A DNA stretch of 64,000 nucleotides, from NCBI GenBank assembly GCA_028869995.1, contig JAGWQN010000116.1, positions 1 through 64,000 on the forward strand, written 5' to 3'. The notes under the pieces were generated by a model. It saw nothing but the letters and a program-made list of their open reading frames with translations. It was not told the DNA's origin and ran no database searches. Shown piece after piece: positions 20,203 through 29,934 of the stretch (its first letter is position 1; every line of letters starts with the position of its first letter). The translations under genes were made by a program, and so were the position numbers. This DNA is from Rhodospirillales bacterium (GTDB lineage Bacteria; Pseudomonadota; Alphaproteobacteria; Acetobacterales; Acetobacteraceae).

Positions 20203-21390
20203 ATGCCGACCCTGCCGACGGATCAAGGTTCAACATCGAAGGCCGTCGCCTGGCTCCAGTCGCGCCAGGCGGACATGCTGCGCCTGCTCGAGGAGCTCGT
20301 GAACACCGATTCCTCCTCGCGCGACAAGGCGGCGGTCGATCGTGCGGGCGATGTGCTGCGCCGCTTCTTTGCGACCCAGGGCATCGCGATCGAGGTCGAG
20401 CCCCAGCACGCGTTTGGCGACGTGCTGCGCGCCTGTGTGCCCCAGCCCGATGCGAACGATTCCCGTCCGATCCTGCTGATGGGCCATCGCGACACGGTCT
20501 TCCCACCCGGCGAGGCGGCGCGGCGACCGTTTCGTATCGATAAGGGGATGGCCTATGGTCCCGGCGTTGCCGACATGAAGGCCGGCCTCGTCGTCAACGC
20601 CTTTGTCCTCGCGGCCTTTCACGCGATGGGCGGCCACCCCTCGCCGCTCGTCGCGCTGATCACCAGCGACGAGGAAATCGCCTCCCCCGCGTGCCGCCCC
20701 GTGATCGAGCGCGAAGCACGCTCGGCTCGCGTCGCGCTCAACAGCGAACCCGGCCGCGCGAGCGGTAATATCGTCTCGGGGCGCAAGGGCGGGGTCTTCA
20801 TGCGCTTCGAGGTGTTCGGCCGCCCCGCCCATTCGGGTGCCAACTTCGCCGATGGCCGCTCGGCGATCGGCGCGCTCGCCCACAAGATCCTGAAACTGCA
20901 CGCGCTGACCGATCTCGCTCGCGGCACGACGGTCAATGTCGGCCTGGTGAGCGGCGGCCAGTCGGTGAACACCGTCGCCGCGCATGCGACCGGCGAGATC
21001 GACCTGCGCTATGTCCGTCTCGCGGACCGCCAGGCGGCTCTCGATGCCATCGGCGCGATCATGAACGCTGAGGACGAGCCCGGCACCTCCGCTCGCTTCG
21101 AAATCGCAGGCGAATTCCTGCCTCTGGAGCAGACCCCGGAGTCACAACGCCTGATGCGCCTCTACCTCGACGGCGCGGCCGAGCTTGGCATGGCGATCGA
21201 TGGCGAATTCACCGGCGGCTGTGCCGACTCCGGCTTCGCAGCGGCGCAGGGCACACCCACGCTATGCGGTCTCGGAGGCGTCGGCGGCAAGGCTCACACA
21301 CCGGACGAATATCTCGACATCGAAACGCTGGTGCCACGTGCCCAGGCGCTCGCCCAGCTGATCACCCGCCTCGGCGAAGCCGCTCTCTGA
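20203..21390 (+). CDS. M20 family peptidase (carboxypeptidase G2 / glutamate carboxypeptidase-like)
   Basis: LLMGHRDTVFPPGEAARRPF, GPGVADMKAGL, TSDEEIASPACRPVIE, GRPAHSGANFADGRSAI; CPG2-like M20. Confidence 0.88.
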   Translation: MPTLPTDQGSTSKAVAWLQSRQADMLRLLEELVNTDSSSRDKAAVDRAGDVLRRFFATQGIAIEVEPQHAFGDVLRACVPQPDANDSRPILLMGHRDTVFPPGEAARRPFRIDKGMAYGPGVADMKAGLVVNAFVLAAFHAMGGHPSPLVALITSDEEIASPACRPVIEREARSARVALNSEPGRASGNIVSGRKGGVFMRFEVFGRPAHSGANFADGRSAIGALAHKILKLHALTDLARGTTVNVGLVSGGQSVNTVAAHATGEIDLRYVRLADRQAALDAIGAIMNAEDEPGTSARFEIAGEFLPLEQTPESQRLMRLYLDGAAELGMAIDGEFTGGCADSGFAAAQGTPTLCGLGGVGGKAHTPDEYLDIETLVPRAQALAQLITRLGEAAL

Positions 21391-21521
21391 GGCGCGAGGC
21401 GACCGCGTGTCCGCCGCGCGGCCAGGCCGCCGCGCCAACTTCGAGAACCGGCCGTGAGAATGGGGCCAAAAGCCTGCCCTGCGTTGCCCCGCAACCATGC
21501 GGCTCGGGCCACCCTCCGGGT

Positions 21522-22286
21522 TCAGCGAACCTCGTTCACGTAACGGTGATCCTCGGTTCTGGCCCGGTGGGTCGCGAGCAGGCAGGGGCGGCCGGTCTGG
21601 TCGAAGGAGGTCTCCTCGATCACGAGCAGCGCCGCGGGTGTGGGCAGCCCGAGCGCGGCGCGGTCGTCGGCGCTGGCCAGCTCTGCCCGCAATTCCTCGC
21701 GGGCAGCCGTGACCCGTATGCCCCACCGCTCCAACAGGTAGAGATAGAGTAGGCTCGGCAGCGCCGTCGCCTCACGCGGGAAGCCGGGAACGAGGCCCGC
21801 CGGGATGCGGTATTGGTCCAGCATGACCGCCTTGCCATCGACCCGGCGGAGACGATGAATGCGGATGACAGGCTCATTTGTTGCTATTCCGAGACGATAT
21901 GCGTCCTGCGCCGACGCGCCTTCCTCTCGCAGCAACAGTGTTACGGCCTGCGAATGAAGCAGCGCCCCGTCCGCTCCGCGGAGACGGAAATAGCGAAAGA
22001 AAAAGCGCAGGGCGTGAGCCGGGCTGCGCCCCGTCACCACCGTCCCCACCCGCGGACGACGGGTGAGGAGGCCCTCCGCGACCAGAGCGCCGAGCGCCTT
22101 GCGCACGGTCCCGACCGCGACGCCAAACTGAGCGCTGAGTTCCACTTCCCCGGGGATCGCTGTTCCGGGCGACCATGCGCCGAGGAGAATGCGCTCGGAC
22201 AGCGTGCGCTTGAGGCGCTCGTGCAGTGGCACGAAGCCTTCGTCACCGACGGGCGTGCTTGACAATCCTGTCGCCTTGGCTGGCAT
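21522..22286 (-). CDS. GntR family transcriptional regulator, HutC subfamily (UTRA domain)
   Basis: N-terminal wHTH LSERILLGAWSPGTAIPGEVELSAQFGVAVGTVRKALGALVAEGLLTRRPRVGTVV; C-terminal UTRA-like region (VMLDQYRIPAGLVPGFP). Confidence 0.9.
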   Translation of the reverse strand: MPAKATGLSSTPVGDEGFVPLHERLKRTLSERILLGAWSPGTAIPGEVELSAQFGVAVGTVRKALGALVAEGLLTRRPRVGTVVTGRSPAHALRFFFRYFRLRGADGALLHSQAVTLLLREEGASAQDAYRLGIATNEPVIRIHRLRRVDGKAVMLDQYRIPAGLVPGFPREATALPSLLYLYLLERWGIRVTAAREELRAELASADDRAALGLPTPAALLVIEETSFDQTGRPCLLATHRARTEDHRYVNEVR

Positions 22287-22291
22287 ACTCT

Positions 22292-22307
22292 ATTTCTACA
22301 CAGAAAT
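22292..22307. promoter_or_regulatory. Putative GntR operator: perfect inverted repeat ATTTCT-ACAC-AGAAAT
   Basis: 6-4-6 perfect palindrome in the short gap between the divergent gntR and M20/dpp genes, in an otherwise GC-rich context. Confidence 0.6.
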
Positions 22308-22427
22308 GCGGAGGCTCCAATCCCCGCTCTTTCCGCCGCGGCCGCGCCTTCCCGGCTCGCCCACGCCGCGTCCATCATCGCGGAACGGGAGACGATCTGG
22401 CTCGATGCGCTGCGCCTGCTCCTCGAG

Positions 22428-23621
22428 GTGGACACGAGTTTCCCGCCGGGGGGTGGCTACACGGCGTTTGCCGACCTGCTCGAGACCCTCCTTGCTCCCC
22501 GCGGCTTCGCCTGCCAGCGCGTGGAGGTGCCGCCGGCGCTGTGGACGACCCCCGAAAGCGAAGGTCCGCGGGTCAACCTCATCGCCCGGCCCGCACAACG
22601 GCGTCATCCGGCCTGCGGCGTTTACGTGCACACCGACACCGTGCCCGCCGGCGAGGGCTGGACGCGCCCTGCCTTGACGCTGACGCGCGAGGGGGACCGG
22701 CTGTACGGCCGCGGGACCGCCGACATGAAGGGGGCGATCGTGGCCCTGCTCGCCGCCATCGACGCAGCCTCCGTCGCCGGCCTGGCGCTGGCGCGCGACC
22801 CGGTGCTTCTCGCCTGCACGGACGAGGAGGGGGGGCTCTATCCGGGCATTCGGTATCTTGCCGAACAGAACCTGCTTGGCTGCGAGGAACTCATCTGCCT
22901 CAACGGCGGGGCCGCGCCGCGCATCTGGGCTGGCTGTTTCGGCAGCCTGGACGTCGCCATCACGGTCGAGGGGCGGGCAGCCCATTCCGGCGATCCCGGG
23001 CCGCTCGGCGTGAACGCGGTTGAGGAAGCCCTGCCGGTGCTTGCCCGGTTGATGAACCTCAAGCGCGACGTCGAGGCGCGCGCCTCAGCCATGCCGCCGC
23101 CGCCGCACCGGGCCGGGCCCCTGACGGCGCGGCTCACGATTGCCGCGATCCATGGCGGGGCCAAGGGCTCGGCGCTGCCGGGAAGCTGCCGCATCCTGGT
23201 CAACCGGCGCGTGATGCCGGAAGAAAGCATGCCGGCCGCACTCGCCGAGATCGAGGGGGCGGTGCACGCGAGCCGCGAAGGCAGCAGGGCGCTGTCGATC
23301 ACAACCCAGCTTGTCGGCCGCCTCGATCCTGTCACGAACCCCGATGGCGACGCGTGCTGGCCGCGCTGGCGGCAGGCCCTCGCATGGGGTTCCGGCTGGC
23401 CTGAGCCCAGCTTCGCGCGCTACGGCTCCTCGACCAGTTCGGACATGGGTTTCGTCCAGCGCGCGGGCCTTTCCGAAATCATGCTCGGGGGCCTCGTCCG
23501 GCCGGAAAGCCGCGGCCACGGCCCTGACGAATTCACGACGGTCCAGGACATCGCCGCGCTCGCGCGCAGCCTGCTCGCCTACCTCGCCGATTGCCCCATT
23601 CCTTCAGGAGACCCGTCATGA
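22428..23621 (+). CDS. M20 family peptidase (ArgE/DapE/CPG2-like); coding probably extends upstream to ~22320
   Basis: VYVHTDTVPAGEGW, YGRGTADMKGA, ACTDEEGG motifs. The frame is open upstream of the GTG at 22428 with plausible M20 N-terminal sequence (RLAHAASIIAERETIWLDALRLLLEVDTSFPPGGG). Confidence 0.85.
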   Translation: MDTSFPPGGGYTAFADLLETLLAPRGFACQRVEVPPALWTTPESEGPRVNLIARPAQRRHPACGVYVHTDTVPAGEGWTRPALTLTREGDRLYGRGTADMKGAIVALLAAIDAASVAGLALARDPVLLACTDEEGGLYPGIRYLAEQNLLGCEELICLNGGAAPRIWAGCFGSLDVAITVEGRAAHSGDPGPLGVNAVEEALPVLARLMNLKRDVEARASAMPPPPHRAGPLTARLTIAAIHGGAKGSALPGSCRILVNRRVMPEESMPAALAEIEGAVHASREGSRALSITTQLVGRLDPVTNPDGDACWPRWRQALAWGSGWPEPSFARYGSSTSSDMGFVQRAGLSEIMLGGLVRPESRGHGPDEFTTVQDIAALARSLLAYLADCPIPSGDPS

Positions 23622-25180
23622 CCCCACGCCGCACCGTCCTCGCCGGCGCCGCCGCGCTCGGCGCCACCCTCCCCCTCTCGCCCCTTTTCTCCTCGGCGGA
23701 AGCCGCGACCTTGGCGCCACGCCGGGGCGGGGTGCTGCGGATCTCCGTAGGCCAGGCCGCCAGCGTGCTGAACCCTCTGCTCACGCGGGTGAACCCCGAA
23801 TATCTGCTGAGCGAACTTCTCTATTCCGGTCTGACACGCCTGCGGCTCGACATGACGGCCGAACCGGACCTGGCTGAAAGCTGGACGACGAGCCCCGACC
23901 TCACGACCTGGACGTTCAAGCTGCGGCCCAACCTCGCCTTCCAGGACGGCACGCCGTGCACCAGCAAGGATGTCGAGGCGAGCTTCCAACGCATGATGGA
24001 TCCGAAGAGCGGGTCTGCCGCGCGCACCAACATCGGACCGGTGCACGATGTCGTGGCCACGGACGCGACGACCGTCGTCTTCCACCTCAAGGGGCCCTAC
24101 GCGGACCTTCCCGTGGCGCTCGCCTACACCAACGCCAAGATCATTCCGGAGGCGATCGCCAAGGGCGACATGAGCGTGCTGTCGCACAGCGCCAACGGCA
24201 CCGGCCCGTTCAAGCTCGTCTCGTTCTCGCCCGAGCGCGAGGTCATCGTCGAGCGCAACCCGCATTACTGGGACCCCACGCGTCCGCACGTCGATCGGGT
24301 CGAGGTCGTGGTTTATCCCGACCCCACGGCGGAGGCTTCGGCCCTGATTGCGGGTGATACCGACCTCATGGCCGAGACCCAGCCTTCGCAATTCGGGCGG
24401 CTCAAATCCGCAAAGGGGGTGGTGCCGCTGCGTGTTCCATCCGGCCAGTTCCTGAACGTGAACATGGCCTGCTACGCCAAGCCGTTCTCCGACATGCGCA
24501 TACGGCAGGCCCTGGCCCTCACCGTCGATCGCAAGGCGATGGTCGGGTTCGTGGCGGAGGGTTACGGCACGCCTGGCGACGACACCCCCATCAGCCCCGC
24601 TTATCATTTCTACCACAATATGCCGCTGAAGAAGCGCAACATCGCCGAGGCACGCAGGCTGCTGGCGGAAGCGGGCTACCCCAACGGCATTGATCTGACC
24701 CTCGTCGCCTCGGTGAACCCGTCGACACGGGCGCAGCTGGCCGTCGCGATCCGGGAGATGGCCAAGGAAGCGGGGTTCCGCATCGAGGTGCAGACCATGC
24801 CGCACGCGACATACCTCGCGACGGTCTGGAAGAAAGGGCATTTCTATGTCGGCTTCTACAACATGCAGGCGACGGCCGATGCGATCTTCTCCCTCCTCTA
24901 CACCTCCAATGCCGCTTGGCCGGAGACGCGATGGGACAACAAGCAGTTCGACACGCTGGTGGAACAGGCACGCCTCACCACCGACGAGGCCAAGCGGGCA
25001 GCGTTCTATGCGCAGGCCCAGCAACTGATGAACGAGCAGGTACCCTCCGTCATTCCGGTCTTCTTTGACCTCCTGGCGGCCAAACGCAACTATGTGGAGA
25101 ACTACGCCCTCAATCCGCGCGGCGCCGTCTTCCTGCTGGACAAGCTGTGGCTCGGCAAGGGCGCGCCCCATCGTGCCTGA
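23618..25180 (+). CDS. Peptide ABC transporter substrate-binding protein (family 5, DppA/OppA-like)
   Basis: Signal-like N-terminus MTPRRTVLAGAAALGATLPLSPLFSSAEA; DLAESWTTSPDLTTWTFKLRPNLAFQDGTPCTSKDVEASF is the SBP_bac_5 signature; SD-like CAGGAG. Confidence 0.93.
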   Translation: MTPRRTVLAGAAALGATLPLSPLFSSAEAATLAPRRGGVLRISVGQAASVLNPLLTRVNPEYLLSELLYSGLTRLRLDMTAEPDLAESWTTSPDLTTWTFKLRPNLAFQDGTPCTSKDVEASFQRMMDPKSGSAARTNIGPVHDVVATDATTVVFHLKGPYADLPVALAYTNAKIIPEAIAKGDMSVLSHSANGTGPFKLVSFSPEREVIVERNPHYWDPTRPHVDRVEVVVYPDPTAEASALIAGDTDLMAETQPSQFGRLKSAKGVVPLRVPSGQFLNVNMACYAKPFSDMRIRQALALTVDRKAMVGFVAEGYGTPGDDTPISPAYHFYHNMPLKKRNIAEARRLLAEAGYPNGIDLTLVASVNPSTRAQLAVAIREMAKEAGFRIEVQTMPHATYLATVWKKGHFYVGFYNMQATADAIFSLLYTSNAAWPETRWDNKQFDTLVEQARLTTDEAKRAAFYAQAQQLMNEQVPSVIPVFFDLLAAKRNYVENYALNPRGAVFLLDKLWLGKGAPHRA

Positions 25181-25216
25181 GACGGCCACCATCGAAGCCG
25201 CGGCCTGAGCTGAGGG

Positions 25217-26164
25217 ATGTCGCTCACCTGGCTGTCGCGCCGCTTGCTGCTGATGGCGTACACCATGCTCGTGGTCGCGGTGCTGGTGTTCGCCATCACG
25301 CAGGTGCTCCCTGCCGATGCCGCCGTGACGCTGCTGGGGCAGAACGCGACGCCTGCCGCGCTCCTCGCGCTGCGCCAGAAGCTCGGTCTCACCGATCCGA
25401 CGTGGTTGCAGTTCTGGCACTGGCTCTGGTCTCTGCTGCACGGGAATTTCGGTACATCGATGCGCACGGGCCTGCCGGTGGGGCCGACGATGTTCGCCGC
25501 GCTCTCACGCTCGCTGCTGCTGGCGGCCTGCTCCATCCTGCTGATGCTGGTTATCGCAGTGCCGCTTGGCGTCCTGGCGGCGCTGCGGCGCGGCAGCGCG
25601 CTCGACGTCTTCGCCAGCCTCGTCTCCTATCTTGGCATTTCGGTGCCCGAGTTCGTCACGGCCACGTTCGTCCTTGTCGTGCTCGCCGACCGGCTGGGCT
25701 GGTTGCCGGCCACCGGCTATGTGCCGCTTTCGCAACATTTCGCCGACGGCGTTCGCCATCTCATCGCGCCGGTGCTCACCATTTCGCTCGTCCTGATCGC
25801 GCATGTCGCGCGCATGATGCGCTCCGAAACGATTGATGTGCTTGCCAGCGACTATGTCCGGGCGGCCCAGCTGAAGGGCCTCCTGCGCCGGACGGTGCTC
25901 GTGCGCCACGTGTTGCGCAATGCGCTGCTGCCGGTTGTGACCGTGGTGGCGCTCGATGTGGGCTACCTGCTCGGCGGCATCATCGTCGTCGAGGAGATCT
26001 TCGCGATACCGGGCATCGGTCGCGAATTGCTGATCGCGATCCAGAACCGCGATCTGCCGTCCATACAGGCCGGGGCGCTGATCATGGCCGGAACCTATGC
26101 GGTCGCCAATCTTCTCGCGGACATCGCCTATGCGCTGCTGGACCCGCGGCTGCGCTATGACTGA
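25217..26164 (+). CDS. Dipeptide/oligopeptide ABC transporter permease (DppB-like)
   Basis: ARMMRSETIDVLASDYVRAAQLKGL (EAA loop), VVEEIFAIPGIGRELLIAIQNRDLPSIQA. Confidence 0.95.
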   Translation: MSLTWLSRRLLLMAYTMLVVAVLVFAITQVLPADAAVTLLGQNATPAALLALRQKLGLTDPTWLQFWHWLWSLLHGNFGTSMRTGLPVGPTMFAALSRSLLLAACSILLMLVIAVPLGVLAALRRGSALDVFASLVSYLGISVPEFVTATFVLVVLADRLGWLPATGYVPLSQHFADGVRHLIAPVLTISLVLIAHVARMMRSETIDVLASDYVRAAQLKGLLRRTVLVRHVLRNALLPVVTVVALDVGYLLGGIIVVEEIFAIPGIGRELLIAIQNRDLPSIQAGALIMAGTYAVANLLADIAYALLDPRLRYD

Positions 26165-26987
26165 CCTGCTGCGACGCCTGTTTCGTACCAGACAAGGCGC
26201 CTTTGGCGTCTCGATCCTCATGATCGTGACCCTGATCTGCCTGCTCGGACCTGCGCTCGCGCCCTACAGCCCGGACCGCATGGACTTCCTCGGCCGCTTC
26301 GCCGCCCCGGGTGTCCGGCACTGGCTGGGCGCAGACCAGTTCGGACGCGATGAGCTTTCCCGCCTCCTCTATGGTGCGCGCGACACGGTGCCGGCGGCGC
26401 TGCTGGCGACGCTTGCGGGCACCCTCGTCGGCGCCGTCCTCGGCACACTCTCGGCCTATGCCGGCGGCTCCTGGGACGAAGCCATCATGCGCACCATCGA
26501 CGCGGTCATGGCGATTCCCGGGCTGCTGCTCGCCTTGCTGATTGCCAGCACGCTGGGCGGGGGCGAGCAAAGCGCCCTCCTCGCGATCGCCATCGCCTTC
26601 GCGCCCGGCATGGCCCGCATCACCCGCAGCGTCGCGCTCGCGGCCCGTCAGGAAGAGTACGTGGCCGCGGCCATCGCCCGGGGTGAAAGCGGCGTTCGGA
26701 TCGTGTTCGCCGAAATGCTGCCGAACGTCATCGCGCCGGTGATCGTCGAGACCACGATCCGCGTCTCCTTCGCGGTGATGCTGCTGGCGACGTTGAGCTT
26801 CCTCGGCCTCGGTGCGCAGCCGCCCTCCTCGGAGTGGGGGCTGCTGGTCAGCGACGGGCGCACCTATCTGCATGATGCGCCTTGGCTGGTGCTGGTTCCT
26901 GGCGCCGCGATCGCCATCAGCGCGATCGGGTTCAACCTGCTCGGAGACGGGCTGCGCGATGCGCTCAACCCGCGCGACGAGCGATGA
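26157..26987 (+). CDS. Dipeptide/oligopeptide ABC transporter permease (DppC-like)
   Basis: HWLGADQFGRDELSRLLYGARDTV, ARQEEYVAAAIARGESGVRIVFAEMLPN, LGLGAQPPSSEWGLLVSDGR, GFNLLGDGLRDALNPR. Confidence 0.95.
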   Translation: MTDLLRRLFRTRQGAFGVSILMIVTLICLLGPALAPYSPDRMDFLGRFAAPGVRHWLGADQFGRDELSRLLYGARDTVPAALLATLAGTLVGAVLGTLSAYAGGSWDEAIMRTIDAVMAIPGLLLALLIASTLGGGEQSALLAIAIAFAPGMARITRSVALAARQEEYVAAAIARGESGVRIVFAEMLPNVIAPVIVETTIRVSFAVMLLATLSFLGLGAQPPSSEWGLLVSDGRTYLHDAPWLVLVPGAAIAISAIGFNLLGDGLRDALNPRDER

Positions 26988-28567
26988 CGGCGCTGCTCGA
27001 GGTCAGGAACCTCACGCTCGATTACGCAACGGGGCGCGGTTCCTTCCGCGCCCTCGAGGACGTTTCACTATCGGTCGAAGCCGGCGAGGTCCTCGGCCTG
27101 GTTGGCGAATCGGGCTCCGGAAAGACGTCCCTCGCCATGGCCGTGATGGGCCACCTTGCCGGCAATGCACGTCTCACGGCCGGCAGCATCCGGCTGGGCG
27201 GCGCAGAACTCACCGCGCTTGGTCCCGCCGCGATGCGCGCCACCCTCGGCAGGCGCATCGGCATGGTCTTCCAGAACCCCAGCACGTCGCTCAACCCGAC
27301 GCTGACGCTCGGCCGCCAGATCACCGAGGTTCTGGAGCGCCATCGCGGACTGTCCGGACGCGAAGCGTGGAAGGAGGCCGTGGCGTGGCTCGAGCGCGTC
27401 GAGCTGCGCCACGCCGAGGCACTGATGCGCCGCTATCCGCACGAGGTCTCGGGAGGCGAGAAACAGCGGGTCGTTATCGCGACCGCCTTTGCGCCCCACC
27501 CCGAGATCGTCCTTTTCGACGAGCCGACGACCGCGCTGGACGTGATCACCGGCGCGCGCATCCTCGAGCTGTTTCACAAGCTTCGCGCCGAAACGGGGGT
27601 CGCCGGCCTCTATATCTCGCACGATCTCGGCCTGGTGGCACGCGTCGCCGAGAATGTCGCGGTGATGCGCGGCGGGCGGATCGTGGAGACCGGCCGAGCG
27701 ACCCACCTCTTCGCCCATCCCACCCACGACTACACGCGCCGCCTGGTCGATGCGGTACCAAGGCCGCATCGTCGCCTGGTGGACGACAACCCGGGCTCGG
27801 CGGAGCTGCTTCGTGCCGAGGCCATAGGTGTCAGCTATGCGCGCCGGCGCCTGTTCCGCGCCTCCCCTGCCGGCGGCGGTATCGACGGGGTGAGCTTTGC
27901 CATCGGCGAGGGTGAAATCCTGGGCCTTGTCGGCGAATCCGGCTCCGGCAAATCGACCGTCGCGCGCGCACTGACCGGGCTCGTGCGCGCCACGGGCAGC
28001 CTTCGTCTCGATGGCGTTCCGGTCACGCGGATGCGGCACGATTACCGCCGCGCGGTACAGATCGTCTTCCAGCATCCGGATTCCTCGCTCAACCCGCGCC
28101 ATCGCGTGCGCGACATCCTGGCCAGGCCCCTGCGCCTCTATGGTGGTTCACTCGCGCAGATCCCGACCTTGCTGCGCAACGTCAACCTACCCGCGGACTA
28201 TGCGTCGCGCTGGCCCCACCAGCTCTCGGGGGGCGAGAAGCAGCGCGTCGCGATCGCCCGTGCCTTCGCCGCGAGGCCGCGCCTCGTGATCTGCGACGAG
28301 ATCACCGCCTCGCTCGATGTTTCGGTGCAGGCCAGTACCATCGAGCTCCTGCTGCAGCTGCGACGCCAGCATGGCACCGCTTACCTGTTCATTACCCACG
28401 ACCTCAATCTGATCCGCCAGATCGCGCATCGACTCATCGTCATGCGCGAGGGCCGGCTGGTCGATCGGCTCGACGTCAAAGCGCTCGGCAGCGGCCGGGA
28501 GCATCCCTACACGCGGGCGCTGATGGCAGCCTCGCCCCTACCAGTCGGAGAGGAGACCGGACCGTGA
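26984..28567 (+). CDS. Fused dual-ATPase dipeptide ABC transporter ATP-binding protein (DppD-DppF fusion)
   Basis: Two Walker A motifs ([18 protein letters not shown]), two signature motifs (SGGEKQRV twice), Walker [13 protein letters not shown] and [12 protein letters not shown]. Confidence 0.95.
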   Translation: MTALLEVRNLTLDYATGRGSFRALEDVSLSVEAGEVLGLVGESGSGKTSLAMAVMGHLAGNARLTAGSIRLGGAELTALGPAAMRATLGRRIGMVFQNPSTSLNPTLTLGRQITEVLERHRGLSGREAWKEAVAWLERVELRHAEALMRRYPHEVSGGEKQRVVIATAFAPHPEIVLFDEPTTALDVITGARILELFHKLRAETGVAGLYISHDLGLVARVAENVAVMRGGRIVETGRATHLFAHPTHDYTRRLVDAVPRPHRRLVDDNPGSAELLRAEAIGVSYARRRLFRASPAGGGIDGVSFAIGEGEILGLVGESGSGKSTVARALTGLVRATGSLRLDGVPVTRMRHDYRRAVQIVFQHPDSSLNPRHRVRDILARPLRLYGGSLAQIPTLLRNVNLPADYASRWPHQLSGGEKQRVAIARAFAARPRLVICDEITASLDVSVQASTIELLLQLRRQHGTAYLFITHDLNLIRQIAHRLIVMREGRLVDRLDVKALGSGREHPYTRALMAASPLPVGEETGP

Positions 28568-29778
28568 CCCCACAGGAACTCATCGCTCGCGTCGACGAGA
28601 AGGCGTGCCTCGACTTTCTGGCCACCATGGTGCGCCACAAGAGCCACACGCAGACCCCGGGCGAGCGGGAACTCGCCACCTACATGGCCGAGCAGATGAC
28701 CAGGCTCGACCTCGAGGCTGAAATCGTGCCGCTCGAGGGTCAGCGCGTCAACGCCGTCGGACGCTGGAAGGGGCAGGGCGGCGGCAGAAGCCTTCTGTTC
28801 AACGGCCATCTCGACACCAACCCGGTCACCGAGGGCTGGACCGTCGATCCGTATGCCGGAACGATCGACGACCGGTTCATCTACGGCATCGGCGTCTCCA
28901 ACATGAAAGCGGGCGACGCGGCCTATTTCTGCGCCGTGAAGACGCTGCTCGAGGCCGGGGTGAAGCTCAAGGGCGACGTGATCCTGACCTTCGTCGTCGG
29001 CGAGCTGCAGGGTGGCGTCGGCACGCTGGCGCTGTTGCGGCAAGGTCTGCGCGCCGACTACTTCGTCAACGCCGAGCCGACAGACCTGCAGGCGCTCTCG
29101 ATGCATGCCGCAGCCTTTACCTTCATCATCGAGCTCATCGGCAACACACGCCATCTTTCCAAGCGCGAGGAAGCGGTCGATGCCATCATGGCTGCCTGCG
29201 ACCTCATCCCACGTCTCAATGCCCTGACCTTCTCCGGCGCGCCGAGCGAGGAGCACCGCTCGATCAACCGCTGCCACGTCGGCGTGGTCCACGCCGCCCT
29301 GGGACGCGAGCTTGAGGAATGGCGGCCGCCGCAAGTGGCCGATTATGCGCGCCTCAAGGGATCGTGCCGCTATGCGCCAGGCCAGAACGAGGCGCAGGTT
29401 CTCGACGATATCCGGGTCGAGCTCAGGGCCCTGGAAGATCGCTTTCCCGGCCTCAAGACCGCCCTCACGCCCGAGCACCTCAAGGGCCGGCCGATGATGC
29501 CGACCTTCGAGGTCCGGCGCGACAGCCCGATCGTCCAGGCGATCAATCGTGCCTACCAATCGGTCCGCGGCACGGAACAGCCGACCGGCGCGATCCGCCC
29601 CCCCGCCTACTACGGCACCGATGCGGCGCACCTGCAGCACGCGGGCATGGAGGGCATCGTCTGCGGCCCCGGCGGCCGTTACAACACCATGCCGGACGAG
29701 CGGGTCGATATTCCGGACTTTCTCGACATGATCCGCGTGTACATGCTCACGATCCTGGAAATTTGCGAGGTTGCATAA
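28564..29778 (+). CDS. M20 family peptidase (ArgE/DapE-like deacylase)
   Basis: LLFNGHLDTNPV, GIGVSNMKAGDAAY; GTG start overlapping the upstream ATPase stop (GTGA). Confidence 0.88.
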   Translation: MTPQELIARVDEKACLDFLATMVRHKSHTQTPGERELATYMAEQMTRLDLEAEIVPLEGQRVNAVGRWKGQGGGRSLLFNGHLDTNPVTEGWTVDPYAGTIDDRFIYGIGVSNMKAGDAAYFCAVKTLLEAGVKLKGDVILTFVVGELQGGVGTLALLRQGLRADYFVNAEPTDLQALSMHAAAFTFIIELIGNTRHLSKREEAVDAIMAACDLIPRLNALTFSGAPSEEHRSINRCHVGVVHAALGRELEEWRPPQVADYARLKGSCRYAPGQNEAQVLDDIRVELRALEDRFPGLKTALTPEHLKGRPMMPTFEVRRDSPIVQAINRAYQSVRGTEQPTGAIRPPAYYGTDAAHLQHAGMEGIVCGPGGRYNTMPDERVDIPDFLDMIRVYMLTILEICEVA

Positions 29779-29934
29779 GCCAGGAACTGACGCGAGCGAA
29801 CGACGGCCGCCCGGCCCCAACACCCCTCCGCAACGGGGGCAAGCAGGGAACCGCATCTGCGATTGACAAAACCGCCGGCCGCCGCGCACTTGCGCACGAC
29901 CGTCTCGCGACCAGCCATATCAGAACCGTCCCAC

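Noticed and set aside
18185-20506. 773-aa minus-strand ORF antisense to the enoyl-CoA hydratase/HAD gene
   Set aside because: Shadow ORF of a clearly coding gene; no motifs and biased composition.
21391-21521. GC-rich inverted sequence GCGGCCAGGCCGC between the M20 and gntR ends as a terminator
   Set aside because: Stem reduces to about 4 bp once a minimal loop is allowed; too weak to call.
23579-25441. 620-aa minus-strand ORF antisense to the first substrate-binding protein
   Set aside because: Shadow ORF; the plus strand encodes a full family-5 SBP.
29863-29890. TTGACA hexamer as a promoter for the second dpp set
   Set aside because: No acceptable -10 box at 16-18 bp spacing; the hexamer also coincides with a possible TTG start codon.
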